Positions 1-12,500 of a stretch of 64,000 nt of DNA are shown here, piece by piece. The notes beneath the pieces were generated by a model that saw only the letters and a list, made by a program, of their open reading frames with translations, was not told the DNA's origin and did no database searches. The stretch is from Oscarella lobularis (Eukaryota; Porifera; Homoscleromorpha; Homosclerophorida; Oscarellidae): contig NC_089179.1 in the NCBI RefSeq assembly GCF_947507565.1, positions 1,302,681 through 1,366,680 on the forward strand, in the 5' to 3' direction. Every line of letters starts with the position of its first letter. Position 1 is the stretch's first letter. Position numbers and translations under genes: made by a program.

Positions 1-372
1 TGATGGTGGGCGTGATGGTGTGGCGGTAAATTGAAAATTTGCATCTATCGTAGATATGACCACACAAACCAAACCATTAGCAGCATTATGCCTGTTAGTG
101 CTACTGGAACGCCAGTCAATTCAAATAAACTTATCGTTGATCCGTAGTACTTGACACGACAGCAAGCCAGAGAGGACTCAGCAGAATTTAGTTCTACAGA
201 AAAAAAGATATAAAAAGCGTTGCGTCAGTGCCACCACCGACGTACCGTTGTGAAGTCTAATAGTCAACATTCGAACTCTTGTCACAAGATCAGAAACTTT
301 ACTGGTCACTTCAACGAGTCTGCATGATTTCACAGCGCCTTTTGCTACGTGTCATTTCTCTAACCGCTCTGG
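1..372. other. intergenic, no gene seen
   Basis: This stretch lies downstream of the minus-strand gene that ends at 373. I find no convincing coding exon, RNA gene or repeat in it. It probably holds 3' flanking sequence, and could hold the end of a gene lying left of the window. Confidence 0.4.
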
Positions 373-3354
373 TTACCTGCTAAATTTCAGGTTGGAAATC
401 AGCGTGTCAACTTTCTTGCGGAAATCTTCCAAGTCATCCCACAGCCGATCCACAAGTTGTTCGTTTCGATTGCTGCATAGAAGAGAGAAGACGTGAGTAC
501 AAATAAGAGACGCGCTTTCACCAAACGAGCGTACCTGTCGACCATATGGTGATCACTTTCGTCTTCATGAAGATCGTGAATGTGAGTCTGTGAAATCAAA
601 ACTAAACACTGGAGTCTATATGGGGGCGCAACAAATGAAACGAACGGCTGAGAAATCTCTGAGGTGCTTTTCGGCGCCGGTAAGAGTATCGAAAATATGA
701 TGCAACTGACTGAGAATGCTGTTTCGCTGTGCCATAATCTCGTAATGTCGAGACAGCTGGCTCGTTCCAGAAAATGGAGTAAATGGGTGAAAGCTACGAG
801 AAAGATATCCAGCTCGTTAGCAGAACAACTATGTTTTCACTGACCCCACAGCCCAAAGGTAGTCCGTCTCTGTTTGACCAGCAATTTCCGAATAGTGAAG
901 ATGCGCAGGAGCAATGGAACCGAGAGAAGACGTCAATCCAGCCAGAACACTTTGAGTGACTACGCAACGTCAAAAAAAGGAGAAATAAATCAATAGATCC
1001 CACTCACCATCTTCGACGTCCATTGGAAGAATTTCATCTCCAACAAAATACGGAAGAAAGGTGCCATCGCTTTTAGGTGAATGCAATACCAGTACGGAAT
1101 TGGAAGACCTTAGCCGTGATGAAATAATTTTATTTCCTACATAAGCCTTTCTTTCCTCACCAGTCAAGCTTTGATTCCATGTCCAGGAGGAGACCGTCTC
1201 CTAACGACGACACGCTGAAGACGTAAACGGGTACGACTCGCGATCCTTCGGATTGAATCAATTTCACGTAGCGCTGTAGCTTGTTGAGTACGTCAGGCGA
1301 AATCCCATCAAAGCTAGAAAAGCTGTCGCGAGCCTAAAGAGGAAGCAAAGAATGCAGAAAGAGATCAATAGGTACACGCTAGGCTCACGGGAGGAAAGAA
1401 GTCTTTGTGATCGCTGAGGAGACCCTCGGCTAAAAGGTCCTAGAAAAGTCTTGTAAATGAAAAAGCTTAGATATTTGGCATCGCTTGCGTGTGTGTGATG
1501 AAGCTCTTTAAGCAAAACTTTGCCAGATACAAAGCGTTTTGAAGACGAGCAGTTTCTAAACATCAAGTAATAATAATACTACGTCAAAATCGGCGTTGAA
1601 TAAGATATACGTTGAAGAGCAGAAAGCTTCCTCTCTGATTGCCTTATGAATTGCTACCGTCATCATGGGATGATCGTGGAGACTGTAGTCACCAATCACA
1701 AGGTTCACCTCTTGTTCACCAGAAAGCAGTTTCCTCTAGGAAATAGAAGTCAGAAAAATCTATCAAACATTTGGCCTGAAGTTCATCTGACAATTGTTCT
1801 TTTGACAAGAGGTACGTCAATACTGAACTTGCTAAAGCAGATAGCTGTCAATTTGCCTGCACGTTTCCATAAAATCATACGTTACCTAGCTTTGAAACTT
1901 TCTCTGAGTACCAATATGGGAACAAGCACCTAAAGAGACGCATCTCTAAAGACAAAAAGATTCGAGCGACCTTTTCTTACTCGCTTTGCGAACGTCGGTT
2001 CTTCGTAGGCAACGTCAGGAACGAGAACATGATCAATAGCAGACGAAATTGTACTGCAGAGAAGACCCTAAAGTAGCGACGAATAAATATAAGGAGGATC
2101 CAAAGCATGATATCTCGCACCATCGCCTGCGGTTTCACTGCATCAATAATAGACGCTAATGAGCACTGAGATAGACGTACACTTTCGGCCAGACACTTCC
2201 TTTCTAGCATACTAAATAGAAAAATAATAGGTACCGGTATGTATCTTATACGAAGTCTGCATTGTACCTCGAGAAAGTTGGAAACGTAAGTGAAGACACC
2301 GACCCGCTCCTCTTTCCGAGGTGACCATATTGACAGGGACCGGCACTCAAATCGATGACGACATAGCTCTCAGAGCCAACCCACGTGCAACTCTGTCCTC
2401 GTCCTTTAACGCAGGCGAAGTTAATCCAACAGCACTGTGCACCTGACTGTCTATAATAATACCTGACTCAAAACTATATGAATAATTGTATCCGGCTGAG
2501 CAGCTGCTGACTGAAGCCCCAAGCGCTGAAAAATGAGACTAAATTAAATTGCCTTTCTGAGAGCTCAATATCAGATTTGCCTTCTTCGTCGATTAGACTT
2601 CGTTTGTCCGGATTGATGACAAAGACTGTGAGCTGAAAAGAAGTTTGCTGTTCCATCTGATCAAAAACGCCCTAGACCGTCGATACCTGTTCTCTAAATC
2701 CCCTAGCGTATTGAACGGCCTGACGACTGAACACATGATGAATTGACTCAATGTCAATAACTCGAGTCGTACTAGACCGATATGCGCTAGACGTCGCAGC
2801 CACCTTTCAAAAAAAAGCAAAATATTCGTGTCGCTGCACACACAAAAATCAACGCCACGCCACGTCTCACTTTCAGATTGTTTTTCAAAGCTCTAAACAT
2901 CACCGACTGATCAGTGGGCTTAGCCTTTATGATCCTATAGCTACAAGAAACACCGTCATGCAACACAGTTAATGCCATCATATCTCTCACTTACTTTAGC
3001 TTAAATTCTACGCCCGCTACATTTCCTGTAGAAAGAGAGTGTACAGCCTAGTAGGGTATTGATGATGGTGCGCATACCTGTGTCTAGAAATCGCGGTGTT
3101 CGAATAGGCTTGACTTTCTCAAGCATATAGGACAATTTTTCCGAATCGATGCTAAATGAGCACTCCGCGTCTCGATCGAAGCCGTGCAAAATTACGTTGA
3201 TCGTCAATTCCGATCCGTGGAACATCTGAAATAGAGTCACGTCGTTCGATCGTGCAACGAATGATCTAAGCTGCACCTCGAGCTCAAGAGAGAGTCGCAG
3301 GAGGAACGAAATGATAAAGAAAGGCCTCCGAACGACGCCAGCGACTCCAGGCAT
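373..3354 (-). CDS. predicted secretory/membrane protein, plant SPOT1-like family
   Basis: Multi-exon minus-strand gene with introns mostly of 50-60 nt. The first exon starts at the ATG at 3354 and opens with a hydrophobic segment (RPFFIISFLLRL) that looks like a signal or anchor. Successive exons join in frame to give blocks such as SCTWVGSESYVVIDLSAGPC, VIGDYSLHDHP, SDHKDFFPPVSL and SLGDGLLLDMESKLDW. The last exon ends LISNLKFSR and stops at 373. From memory these blocks resemble the uncharacterised plant proteins At5g58100 (SPOT1) and At3g28720, large endomembrane proteins without a defined activity. No catalytic motif is recognisable, so I assign no function. Exon boundaries in the middle (about 1000-2300) are approximate. 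The gene is convergent with nothing inside the window and lies head-to-tail with the desaturase gene. Confidence 0.7.
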
Positions 3355-3456
3355 ATTCGGCTACAGTGCGCTATACGAGTGGAAGACCAATGAATACACG
3401 ATAAATGTCAATACAGGAAGCGACAAGAAAACATCAACATCAACTCATGGGTTCCT

Positions 3457-5757
3457 TCAGGCTCCCTTTTCCTTCTTCGCCAGCACCTTTTTAGTTTGTC
3501 TCGATTGTGAGGCTGGGGCTTCGTCGTAGCCAAGGTGTTTCAAGTGCCCGATATGAGATGCGACGGCTTTCCAAAACGTTCCGCTGTCGTTGTATTGGAG
3601 TCCGAAATCCTCGCACGTCTTCTTCACTATGGGAGTGACCACCGGCAAATTTGTCTGCGCAACGCTTGGAAACAAATGGTGAGCCGTCTGATGATTCAAA
3701 GCACCTGAGAGAGAGAAATAAACGGCATTGATCATATAGTTTTGATACGCACCAGTTGCGTATGTCCAAAACCACGAATCGGTGGCATAGTCCTGAGTCG
3801 TTTTAACTTGCAGCTCCCACCTAGATAAAGAAGAGAAAGCCTACTCGTTGCTCTGGCACTAGAGGTTGATAAAAACGTACCAGCATGGGAGTTGACCATT
3901 TTCGTCCGGTTCAGGCCAATCGACGTTTCCACTGACGTGCGACACTTGAAAGACAATGGCGAGAAGATAGCCAGAAATACCATCAACCAGAAAGTATTGA
4001 TATATCTAGGAAAAAAACGAAGTGAATAGCGCATTCCAAATAGGACCCCAAACTTCGATTGGCTCACCACATGCAGTAGTGGCATTCCAGCCAAGTATGG
4101 AAGAATGGTACGATAAGTCAAATAGAACGCTTTTCCAGCCAAAAATATGAATATCTGAAAAAACGACGGGTCGTTGAAACGGATGTCACCTGAGAAAACA
4201 ATGTACAGGTATTTACAAAAATGTAGCACAAAATTTACCGTTTTTCTTCACGAAGAAGAGTAGATAAAGATCCTGCAAACGTGTCTTGGAGCTGAGCTAG
4301 AAAAAAAGAAACATAACAAAAGATGCTCAGTTACGTTTTTCTCTATCTTACTAATCCATATAACATGGGAACGTAGATGTGCTGGTACACATAGCGCGGT
4401 AGCCAATTCTGAGTTTTCTTGATGCGACGAATGTCAGGCACGTTCTGATTGAAATACAGGCTATTCCTACACATCTGAAGATAGGCATGCATTCCCATAC
4501 GCTAGCAGCTGTAACAATATCCGGATCAGCGTGGTCAATATTCGTGTACGGGTGATGGCCAACGATATGCTGGAAAAATTAAACGCCTTTACGTATTATC
4601 CCCAAGCAAAAAAACGGAGGCACTTACTTGATGTTTCCACACCAACATGGAAGCGCCATGCACAAAATCGTGCCATGCCCCTATAAAAGTCCATACCCAC
4701 GGTTTGGTTGAGATTGAATAATGGCTAGTCAAAAGAAATATAAACGGAGTTCTATATGAAAAGTCTTTTGTCTCTGTACCTTGCATCATGAGTATAGTGA
4801 AAGGCTCCCATAGTGAGGGAAAGAGACATGAGTACTGCGCCCATGGTGACACCAGACAGAGAAAACCCCCAAAAAAAGAGCTGGTAGAGAAATACCTTTG
4901 ATCTGGATATACACTGCCGTTTTTTTTCCTCACTCACCTGAAGGTACAAGGAAATGATGATACTGCCTAATATGCAAGCGTAGCGAGCCAGAGGCCACTT
5001 TGGATCTTTGGGATGCTGATTGGAGGAGAAACGTAAGAGTAACGTCTCCATAAATTCACGAGAGAACTTACGATGCCCAACTCTTTGAACTTGTCCGAAA
5101 CTCTTTTCCTCAGAGTTATTGCAAAGGCTCTAGATGAATGAAACACACAGATGATCTAAGTGGAGTTCGTACTAGATCCCGAACCCTGGCTCCTTGTACG
5201 TCGGAAATTCATTTGAAACGAGATCGCCAACGTAAAACTTTTCCAAAACCCTAGAAAGTGAGCAATGAGAAATTCGAGCCCTATAAACGAGCCAAGTCTA
5301 TTTCAATGCAATTTCGGGGTCACACTACCAGGGCAAAAAAGTTTCCTTATGTTACGAAAAACAGCTCTCCCTTGACCCTTGACCTCGAGTCACCAAACCA
5401 CTACCGCGATTTTCTCCCCTTACGATTTTACCGACTTCGTTAGACGTAGAGTACAACTGTCGCTGCTCTTACGTACTTGTTCGTTTTGAAATCGTGATAC
5501 ATGTCGAAGAGCTGGCTCACGTCACGACCGGCGCCCAAAAGAATTTGTTCGATTCCGCCTGGATGCTGATCCACGAACTTGCTAACGTCATATACCTGCA
5601 GCGAGCAATGAGAGGGACGCGTGAGTTTCGCTGGAGCAAATCTGCAAACATCCGTTACCTTGCCGCGATAGGAAACGTGAGCGTTATGACGACTGTTGAG
5701 TGCCGCCACTTCTTCCCAGGTGAATTTGCGCGGAGTTTTGCCCTTTTCGGAGGTCAT
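3457..5757 (-). CDS. cytochrome b5-domain front-end fatty acid desaturase
   Basis: The ATG at 5757 opens a cytochrome b5 domain carrying the haem-binding HPGG motif (VDQHPGGIEQILLGAG). Exon 1 (5659..5757) joins exon 2, which starts at 5595, in frame. Later exons carry the three histidine boxes of membrane desaturases: HDFVH, HIVGHHPYTN, and a third box written QTAHH instead of the usual QxEHH. The C-terminus is lysine-rich and stops at 3457. This architecture is that of delta-4/5/6 front-end desaturases, ER membrane enzymes that add a double bond between an existing one and the carboxyl end of a polyunsaturated fatty acid, fed electrons through the fused b5 domain. Regiospecificity cannot be read from sequence. 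The 'HHPYTN...HADPDI' stretch looks more like protist-type delta-5/delta-4 enzymes than vertebrate FADS1/2; this comparison is from memory. The gene is divergent from the WD40 gene, 123 bp apart. Confidence 0.88.
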
Positions 5758-5880
5758 GATCCAGTCAGAACTTCTTGTGAGTACAGTAGATCAGGTGCTG
5801 CCGTAATCCAATAACTACGTCCTCGTGAGACGGTGAATGACGTAGGACACAATAAGATAGATATGTATCCGCACTAAAAA
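5758..5880. promoter_or_regulatory. shared divergent promoter region, desaturase / WD40 gene
   Basis: Only 123 bp separate the two start codons (5757 on minus, 5881 on plus), so both promoters and 5' UTRs must lie here or overlap neighbouring exons. No TATA box stands out. This is an inference from geometry. Confidence 0.4.
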
Positions 5881-7872
5881 ATGGCCACAGCGCTTCGAAG
5901 CGAAGAGCTGGCCAAACTGAAAGGCCACCGGTGGCAAATCGCCTGCCTCGAATTCAGCCCCGACGGCAGCCGTCTCGCGTCGGGCGCCTGGGACAAAGAA
6001 GTTCGCTTATGGGACTTGAGCACGTTGGAAACGGAGACAATTCTGAAAGACCGTCACGCGAGTCCCGTGACAACAGTGTCGTGGTTTCAGCCGGACGGCT
6101 CCCTTCTCGCCGTCGGCTCGGCGGACTTCACGACGTCGATATGGAACGCGACGAACGGCGAGCATCTTCTCACGCTGCGCGAACATTTCGGCTGGGTTCT
6201 CGACAGCGATTTTTCGGGCAACGGTTCGCTTCTCGCCACCGCGTCGTGGGACAAGACGGTGCGCGTGTGGGATCCGGCGACGGGCGTTCTGCTCCAGACG
6301 CTCAACGGTCACACGAAAGGCGTCTTTTCCTGTCACTTTCATCCCGTTCACACGAGCGCCGTCCTTTGCACGGCGTCCGACGACGAAACGATTCGAATAT
6401 GGGACGCGCGCGTCGGCGGAAAACCGTTGAAGGTGCTCGTGAACGGGCACGACGACGCTGTCACTTGCTGCCGTTGGTCGTCGGATGCTTCATTGATGTC
6501 GTCAGGATCTGCGGACACAAAGGTGAGAATTGAAACTAGAGTACACCATGAGTACACCAAGTAGGCATCCATCATAATAGTATGTGCTCCTTTACCTGAA
6601 AACTAAGTTCCAGTACAGTAGTATCATTTTTATATAGTCGAGGGTTACCTTAGAATCCTCCTCTAGATAACTATGTGGGAACCGCGAGAGGGGAAGCCAT
6701 TGTATCAGTTGAGTGGACACGAGGATGCCATAAAGAATCTTGCTTTCAATCCGAGTGGATCGAATTTTCTTTTGGCGTCAGTTGGCGATAGCACTGCTCG
6801 CTTGTGGGATCCACAAGAGGAAAACGATAATGAAGCTTTGCTCGTCATCCAGTCTCCCAGCGGTTTGAGGGAAATTGAAAGTGTCGCCATATCTCCTGAT
6901 GGGAGCCTATTGGCAACAGGCGGCCGTGACAATGTCGTCACTTTGACGACGTTGGGAAATCCGGCAAGCAGGCCTACGGTTGCAAGCAAATTGCCACAGT
7001 ACGTCGAGTCTTTCCGCGACGCCGACAAAGTGAATGATCCTATTGAAAAACAGCTGTGGCGACGATTTACGCATCGGGCAAGAAAGTCGACAGTGAAAAA
7101 AGAAGCATTTGGTTCAGACGGGGAATTGTTGAAAGAGGACGAAGACGACAGCGAGAACAGCTCCAGTTCAGATGACGAAGAGGAAGATAGAGAGGAGAAG
7201 TCGGCTTTTAGTCAAATTCAGCTGAAGCCTGTGAAGAAGAAAACGTCTGTTGCCGCCGACAAGGGAGACAAAGAACGAGTGACTGGACGCCAGCTGAAAG
7301 ATGCCAAGAAGGTTCTGCGCAGCGTTGCTGCCACTTCGTCTCCCGAATTGATTCAAATAAGACAAAAGCGAACGAAGATTGTTTCTCTTGAGAATGGGCA
7401 CGATATCCATATCTCTGCCGCTGACTTGGAATTGGCATTGAAAGTTCGAGAGAAGAATTCTTCCGTTTGTCAGGAGGCTCGTGACGACGATCACAATCAC
7501 GACACTGCTGCTGCTGCTGCTGTTGCTGCTGAAGACGTCTATGATGACGTTCTCGTTGACAAGGCTGACGAAAAGAAACCCGTTGTGGAGGATGTCTATG
7601 AAGACGTTCATCCAAGTGAACAAATTGCCGGTGATTCAGTGGTACAGGATTTGGATTCTTTTGATTTGCTTGATCAGCTGGAAGAGGCTGCAAGAAAGGA
7701 AGCTGCAGACCTTGACGAAGAGCTGGGAGCTGGGACACCATCTCACGCCTGCGATGCAACAGAACCCGTTTACGATGAAGCTACTTCTGCTGCTGCAGAA
7801 CCAGGCAAGCGTGTCGAGCACGCAGATGATAACGATGATCCTTTGTATTCAACAATTGCTGACACTTTCTGA
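5881..7872 (+). CDS. WD40-repeat protein with acidic, tyrosine-motif C-terminal tail
   Basis: Two exons, 5881..6522 and 6667..7872, join in frame (ADTK|ITMW) to give 615 residues. The first ~330 residues form about seven WD40 repeats, each ending in a WD/WN/WE-type dipeptide (VRLWDL, TSIWNA, VRVWDP, IRIWDA, ITMWEP, ARLWDP), so a full beta-propeller scaffold is likely. The rest is charged and low-complexity: an acidic serine cluster, a Lys-rich stretch, then an Ala/Asp/Glu-rich tail with four spaced tyrosines (EDVYDDV, EDVYEDV, EPVYDEA, DPLYSTI). Those look like possible SH2-type phosphotyrosine docking sites, but this is inference. I do not recognise a named vertebrate orthologue. WD40 propellers usually act as protein-interaction platforms; no enzymatic domain is present. 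Confidence 0.9.
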
Positions 7873-8032
7873 CAATAGCTAGCTTTCTCTCTCTCTTTCT
7901 CTCTTTTAACAGAACCTTTTTACTATTACTAATATAGGTATTGAGTTACCTGCTAATAAATGACTGGGGACTGGTAAGAAACACTGCTTCCCATAACAAC
8001 ATCCGGCGAGTACTACTGAAACGCCCGTAGAG

Positions 8033-9500
8033 ATGAGTGCAGTGAAATCCTATGGTTCGTTCGTTGGCTTCTGCGTCATTCTCAACTACACCGTCGGCTC
8101 TGGTTTCCTCGGAGTTCCCTATGTCTTCTACCACACCGGTCTCGTCGCGGGTCTCGCCACGCTCGCTATCGTATCCGCAGCGGTCGCCCTACCAGCCATG
8201 TGGACGCTCGAAACGATGGCTCGCGCTCAGGCCCTAGAAACAGCCGCCAATCAACCGTCGCTACAGACGTCTTACCAGTCGTTCCGAGTCGGCTCGCATC
8301 GCCGATTCGAAATCGCCGAACTGTGTCGCACATTCCTGGGCCCATTCGCTGGCAATCTTTATCTCGTCGCACTCCTCATCTACCAGTTTCTCTCTCAGTG
8401 GATGGCCGGACCGACAGCGGCGGCCGCGTGGGCGTGCAAGATACCCTTCGATTCGATTCGCTTTCAACAGTGCCGTCAAAACGATTTCCTCGACGTCTAT
8501 CAGCCGACGAACGACGGCTGCTGGAACAGCTACGCGCTCTGCGTTCTCCTCTTCGCCGTCGTCGTCGTGCCGCTGTCCTGTCTCGAATTGAAAGAGCAGG
8601 CCGTCGTGCAAGTCGTCATGGCGCTCGTACGATTCGCTATCATCGGCTCGATGATCGTTTATTCGATTGTCGTCGAAGTGAGGTCGCCGGAGACGTCGTG
8701 CGACGTCGGACAAAATGTGACGTCGGCGTCGTGGACGGGACTACAATGGAACGGGCTTCTGGCTGCTCTGCCCGTTTTTGTCTTCGCTCAAATGCTTCAC
8801 GTCGGCATACCGACTCTGAGCGAGCCCATTCGTAATAAGTCGAAGCTCGCTCGCATCTTCTGGTCGGTCTTCGGCTGCACGACGATCATATATGGACTGC
8901 TTGGCGTTGCAGTTGCAATTCGCTTCAAATCGGATGTAAACGAAGTCTGTTCACTCAACTGGGTAAGAAAGAGAGAATCAGTGGATGTGGTCATACATAC
9001 ATAGATAAGTATTGAATTTCCTTCTGTAGGATTGCCTTGCTCGTCGTGGACGCAGCGTCGCTCTTCGCGTCTATTCCTACGCCGTCGTTCTGTTTCCAAG
9101 CATCGACGCGTGCACAGCCTATCCCGTGACGATCATTGTCATGGCGAACATGGTCGATCATTTGCTGACCGGCGACGTGCGCGTGACGTCGAGTCGATGG
9201 CAGCGTACGACAAGTCGAATTGTCTGCGCCGTTGCTCCGTTGATCGGCGCATGTTTCGTGTCCAACATGTTGGTTTTGGATAAGATATCCGGTTTTCCAG
9301 CCTTCTTTGCCGTTTGGGTGTTTCCCGCTCTGCTTCAGTGGCGATCGAGTGTGAAATGTCGAAATGTGCTTGGCACAAATAGAACCGTATACTCTTCCTG
9401 GTACAGTAACAATGGAGTTGTTTTTGTCGTATCAGCGCTGGGGATTGTCGTCATTTTAGCTACATGCGTGGGATACTTCTTACCTGGAAGTCTTAACTAG
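8033..9500 (+). CDS. amino acid/auxin permease (AAAP/SLC36-like) family transporter
   Basis: Exons 8033..8962 and 9030..9500 join in frame to give 466 residues. The N-terminus (SYGSFVGFCVILNYTVGSG) matches the first transmembrane helix of the AAAP superfamily, with the conserved G(S/T)G(I/F)L-type break. About ten to eleven hydrophobic segments follow, separated by short charged loops, including PLSCLELKE and VFAQMLHVGIP. The protein is therefore probably a polytopic membrane transporter for amino acids or related solutes at the plasma or lysosomal membrane. A close vertebrate orthologue is not obvious, and the substrate cannot be predicted. Potential N-glycosylation sites lie in a mid-protein loop (QNVTS). 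The gene is convergent with R3HDM4, 87 bp from its stop. Confidence 0.83.
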
Positions 9501-9587
9501 TTGATAAAGCGCGTTTGTACGAATTACATAAAAGACTGGTCTATAAATATGAAAGACGATGTAACATTAGGGGGTATAACATCATAC

Positions 9588-12500
9588 TCATGTCTGCAGG
9601 TAGTCGACGAGCGTCTTCGTCGGAGCAAAGAAGTAACTCTTTTCGTTCTCGATCTCCGTATGGCAGACTCCGTCGCGTACAAAAGCTAAAGAAAATACTT
9701 CTATGAATATACACGACTCGCTTGTTTGATTTTACTGGCTGAGCATAGATGCAAATACTGGCAGACAGCATGAAGCAGCAGACGATTATAACTTCAAAAA
9801 TAATACTTGAACAAACGACCCCCACACTCTCTCTCACCTATTCTCAATCAGACAGACCATCACACCGTCAGGACTAGAGTCAAAGCACCAAGCAATTTCT
9901 TCTTCAAGACGCTCAATAATACCCTTTTTGCAAGAAAATCTTTTCATATCAAGAGAGCCTCTCTATTCCCTAACCAGTGGTAGATGCCTGCTCCGAAGCA
10001 CGCTTCTCAAACGACGACTAATTCGCCTAAAACAGTCCTGAGCAGCAGGAGGATGCAGACCTAAATGCACAAGACGCTACAAATAAAATCCTACAGTATA
10101 TCAAAATCTAATGACTTTGAAGCCTTTTCTTTTCAGCTGCTGCGGCGGCAGCGTCATTGTTTGGAATGCGCTCGTCCAGCGAACGCAAATAGCGAACCTG
10201 CTCTTCCTCGCTGCGATTCAAAAATTCCCTCCACGTCTATGTATAAGAACGAAAATAATGGAGTGCACTGATCAAGTTTTCCTTGATACAAAGAAGCCTG
10301 ATGGTTCTGGTCACCTCTCAAGCGAAAACAAAACATAGTGACTCGGGTCTACGAGTAATTATATTAGAAATAGAGAATTACTCACAGGGTCCATTAGTAA
10401 TTTCACTGTACAAATAATTTCAAAGACAATTACACACAGGGTCTACTAGTACTTGTACTAGAAATAGAGAATTAGTCACAGGGTCCATGAGTACTAATAA
10501 TTTCAAGACATTGCGGTTTTCTCGCCTAAAACGAACGATTCGTCGAATCGACGCGATCGAAACGCTTTAGAATTGCATTTTCACTTCAACTAGTGGAAGA
10601 AACGACTGAATCGCGTGCAAAAGGACAAAAATATCGCCATTCTTCGTCTCCCACGCAACAAATTAATGTCGTTCTTCTAACATCTAGTTCACCGTTAGTA
10701 CGAGATCGGCAGTCTAATGGCTTTTCTAGACCCGCTTAGCCCCTCGAAATGTACGGAGATCGAAGTTGGAGCGACGAGCTTCGAAAAATCTCGAAATTTC
10801 GAGCAAACCATCGATTTTCTACGAACTACGCGTTCGAAGTTCACGAACGTAGTTCTATATAGTTAGGATCTTAGCATATTTCACTTGGCGCCGGCGCAGC
10901 GCGCCGGTGCCCAGTGAAATATGCTAAGATGGGTGTGGTGGGCGGGGGCGGCGGCGGGGAGGATGGCGGTTAGTTTTTTTCGCGACTTTCTCGGCCAAAA
11001 CTAAAGATTGGTCGATCTCATGAATCAAAAAAGTTCTATAACCCAACAATCTACTAGACTAAAAAGAGAAACGCTCGAATCGAGTCGAAAGCACCAAAAT
11101 AGCGACATTTTCCGATCGCATTGCGGTTTTCTCGCCTAAAACGAACGATCCGTCGAATCGACGCGATCGAAACGCTTTAGAATTGCATTTTCACTTCAAC
11201 TAGTGGAAGAAACGACTGAATCGCGTGAAAAACGACCAAAACATCGCCATTCTTGGTCTCCCACGAACAAAATGTCGTTCTTCTAACATCTAGTACACCG
11301 CTAGTACGAGATCGGCAGTCTAATGGCTTTCTAGAAACGCTTAGCCCCTCGAAATGTACGGAGATCGAAGTTGGAGCAACGAGCTTCAAAAAATCAATTT
11401 CGAGCAAACCATCGATTTTCTACGAACTACGCGTTCGAAGTTCACGAACGTAGTTCTATATAGTTAGGATCTTAGCATATTTCACTTGGCGCCGGTGCCC
11501 AGTGAAATATGCTAAGATGGGTGTGGTGGGCGGGGGCGGCGGCGGGGAGGATGGCGGTTAGTTTTTATCGCGATTTTCTCGGCCAAAACTAAAGATTGGT
11601 CGATCCCATGAATCAAAAAAGTTCTATGACCCAACAATCTACTAGACTAGAAAGAGACGCTCGAATCGAGTCGAAAGCACCAAAATAGCGACATTTTCCG
11701 ATCGCATTGCGGTTTTCTCGCCTAAAACGAACGATTCGTCGAATCGACGCGATCGAAACGCTTTAGAATTGCATTTTCACTTCAACTAGTGGAAGAAACG
11801 ACTGAATCGCGCGAAAAAGGACAAAAATATCGCCATTCTTGGTCTCCCACGCACAAAATGTCGTTCTTCTAACATCTAGTTCACCGCTAGTACGAGATCG
11901 GCATTTCTAGGCACGCTTAGTCTCTCGAAACCTACGAAGATCGATGTTGGAACGACTAGCTTCGATAAATATCGAAATTTCGAACAAAAGCATCGATTTT
12001 CTACGAACTACGCGTTCGAAGTTCACGAACGTAGTTCTATATAGTTAGGATCTTAGCATATTTCACTTGGCGCCGGCGCAGCGCGCCGGTGCCCAGTGAA
12101 ATATGCTAAGATGGGTGTGGTGGGCGGGGGCGGCGGCGGGGAACGACGACTTGCCTACACCTCTGTACGGACGAGCGAGAGGATGCGACGTCAACGAATC
12201 TATTCCTGCGGAAGATTACAGAGAGGCGAAAAAGCATTGCGAGCAATGCGGCACGGAGAAGATTTACCGCCTGGAGTCAATCAATCTCTTGCGGCGCAGT
12301 GAAATATGCTAAGATGGGTGCGGTGGCGGGGGAGGATTGCGGTTAGTTTTTTTCGCGATTTTTCACTACTAATAATTTCAAAAACAATTACTCTCAGGGT
12401 CCACGAGTAATTGTAATAGAAATGGAAAATTACTCACAGGGTCCATGAGTAATTTCACTACTAATAATTTCAAAGACAATGACACACAGGGGTGGCTATG

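Noticed and set aside
9590-9706. Small plus-strand open frame starting MSAGSRRASSSEQ with an SR-like look
   Set aside because: It is antisense to the last coding exon of R3HDM4 (9588..9685), whose homology is clear.
10108-10236. Reading R3HDM4 as ending in LQSH at 10108
   Set aside because: A donor at 10115 and further exons restore the conserved R3H domain, so the apparent stop is intronic.
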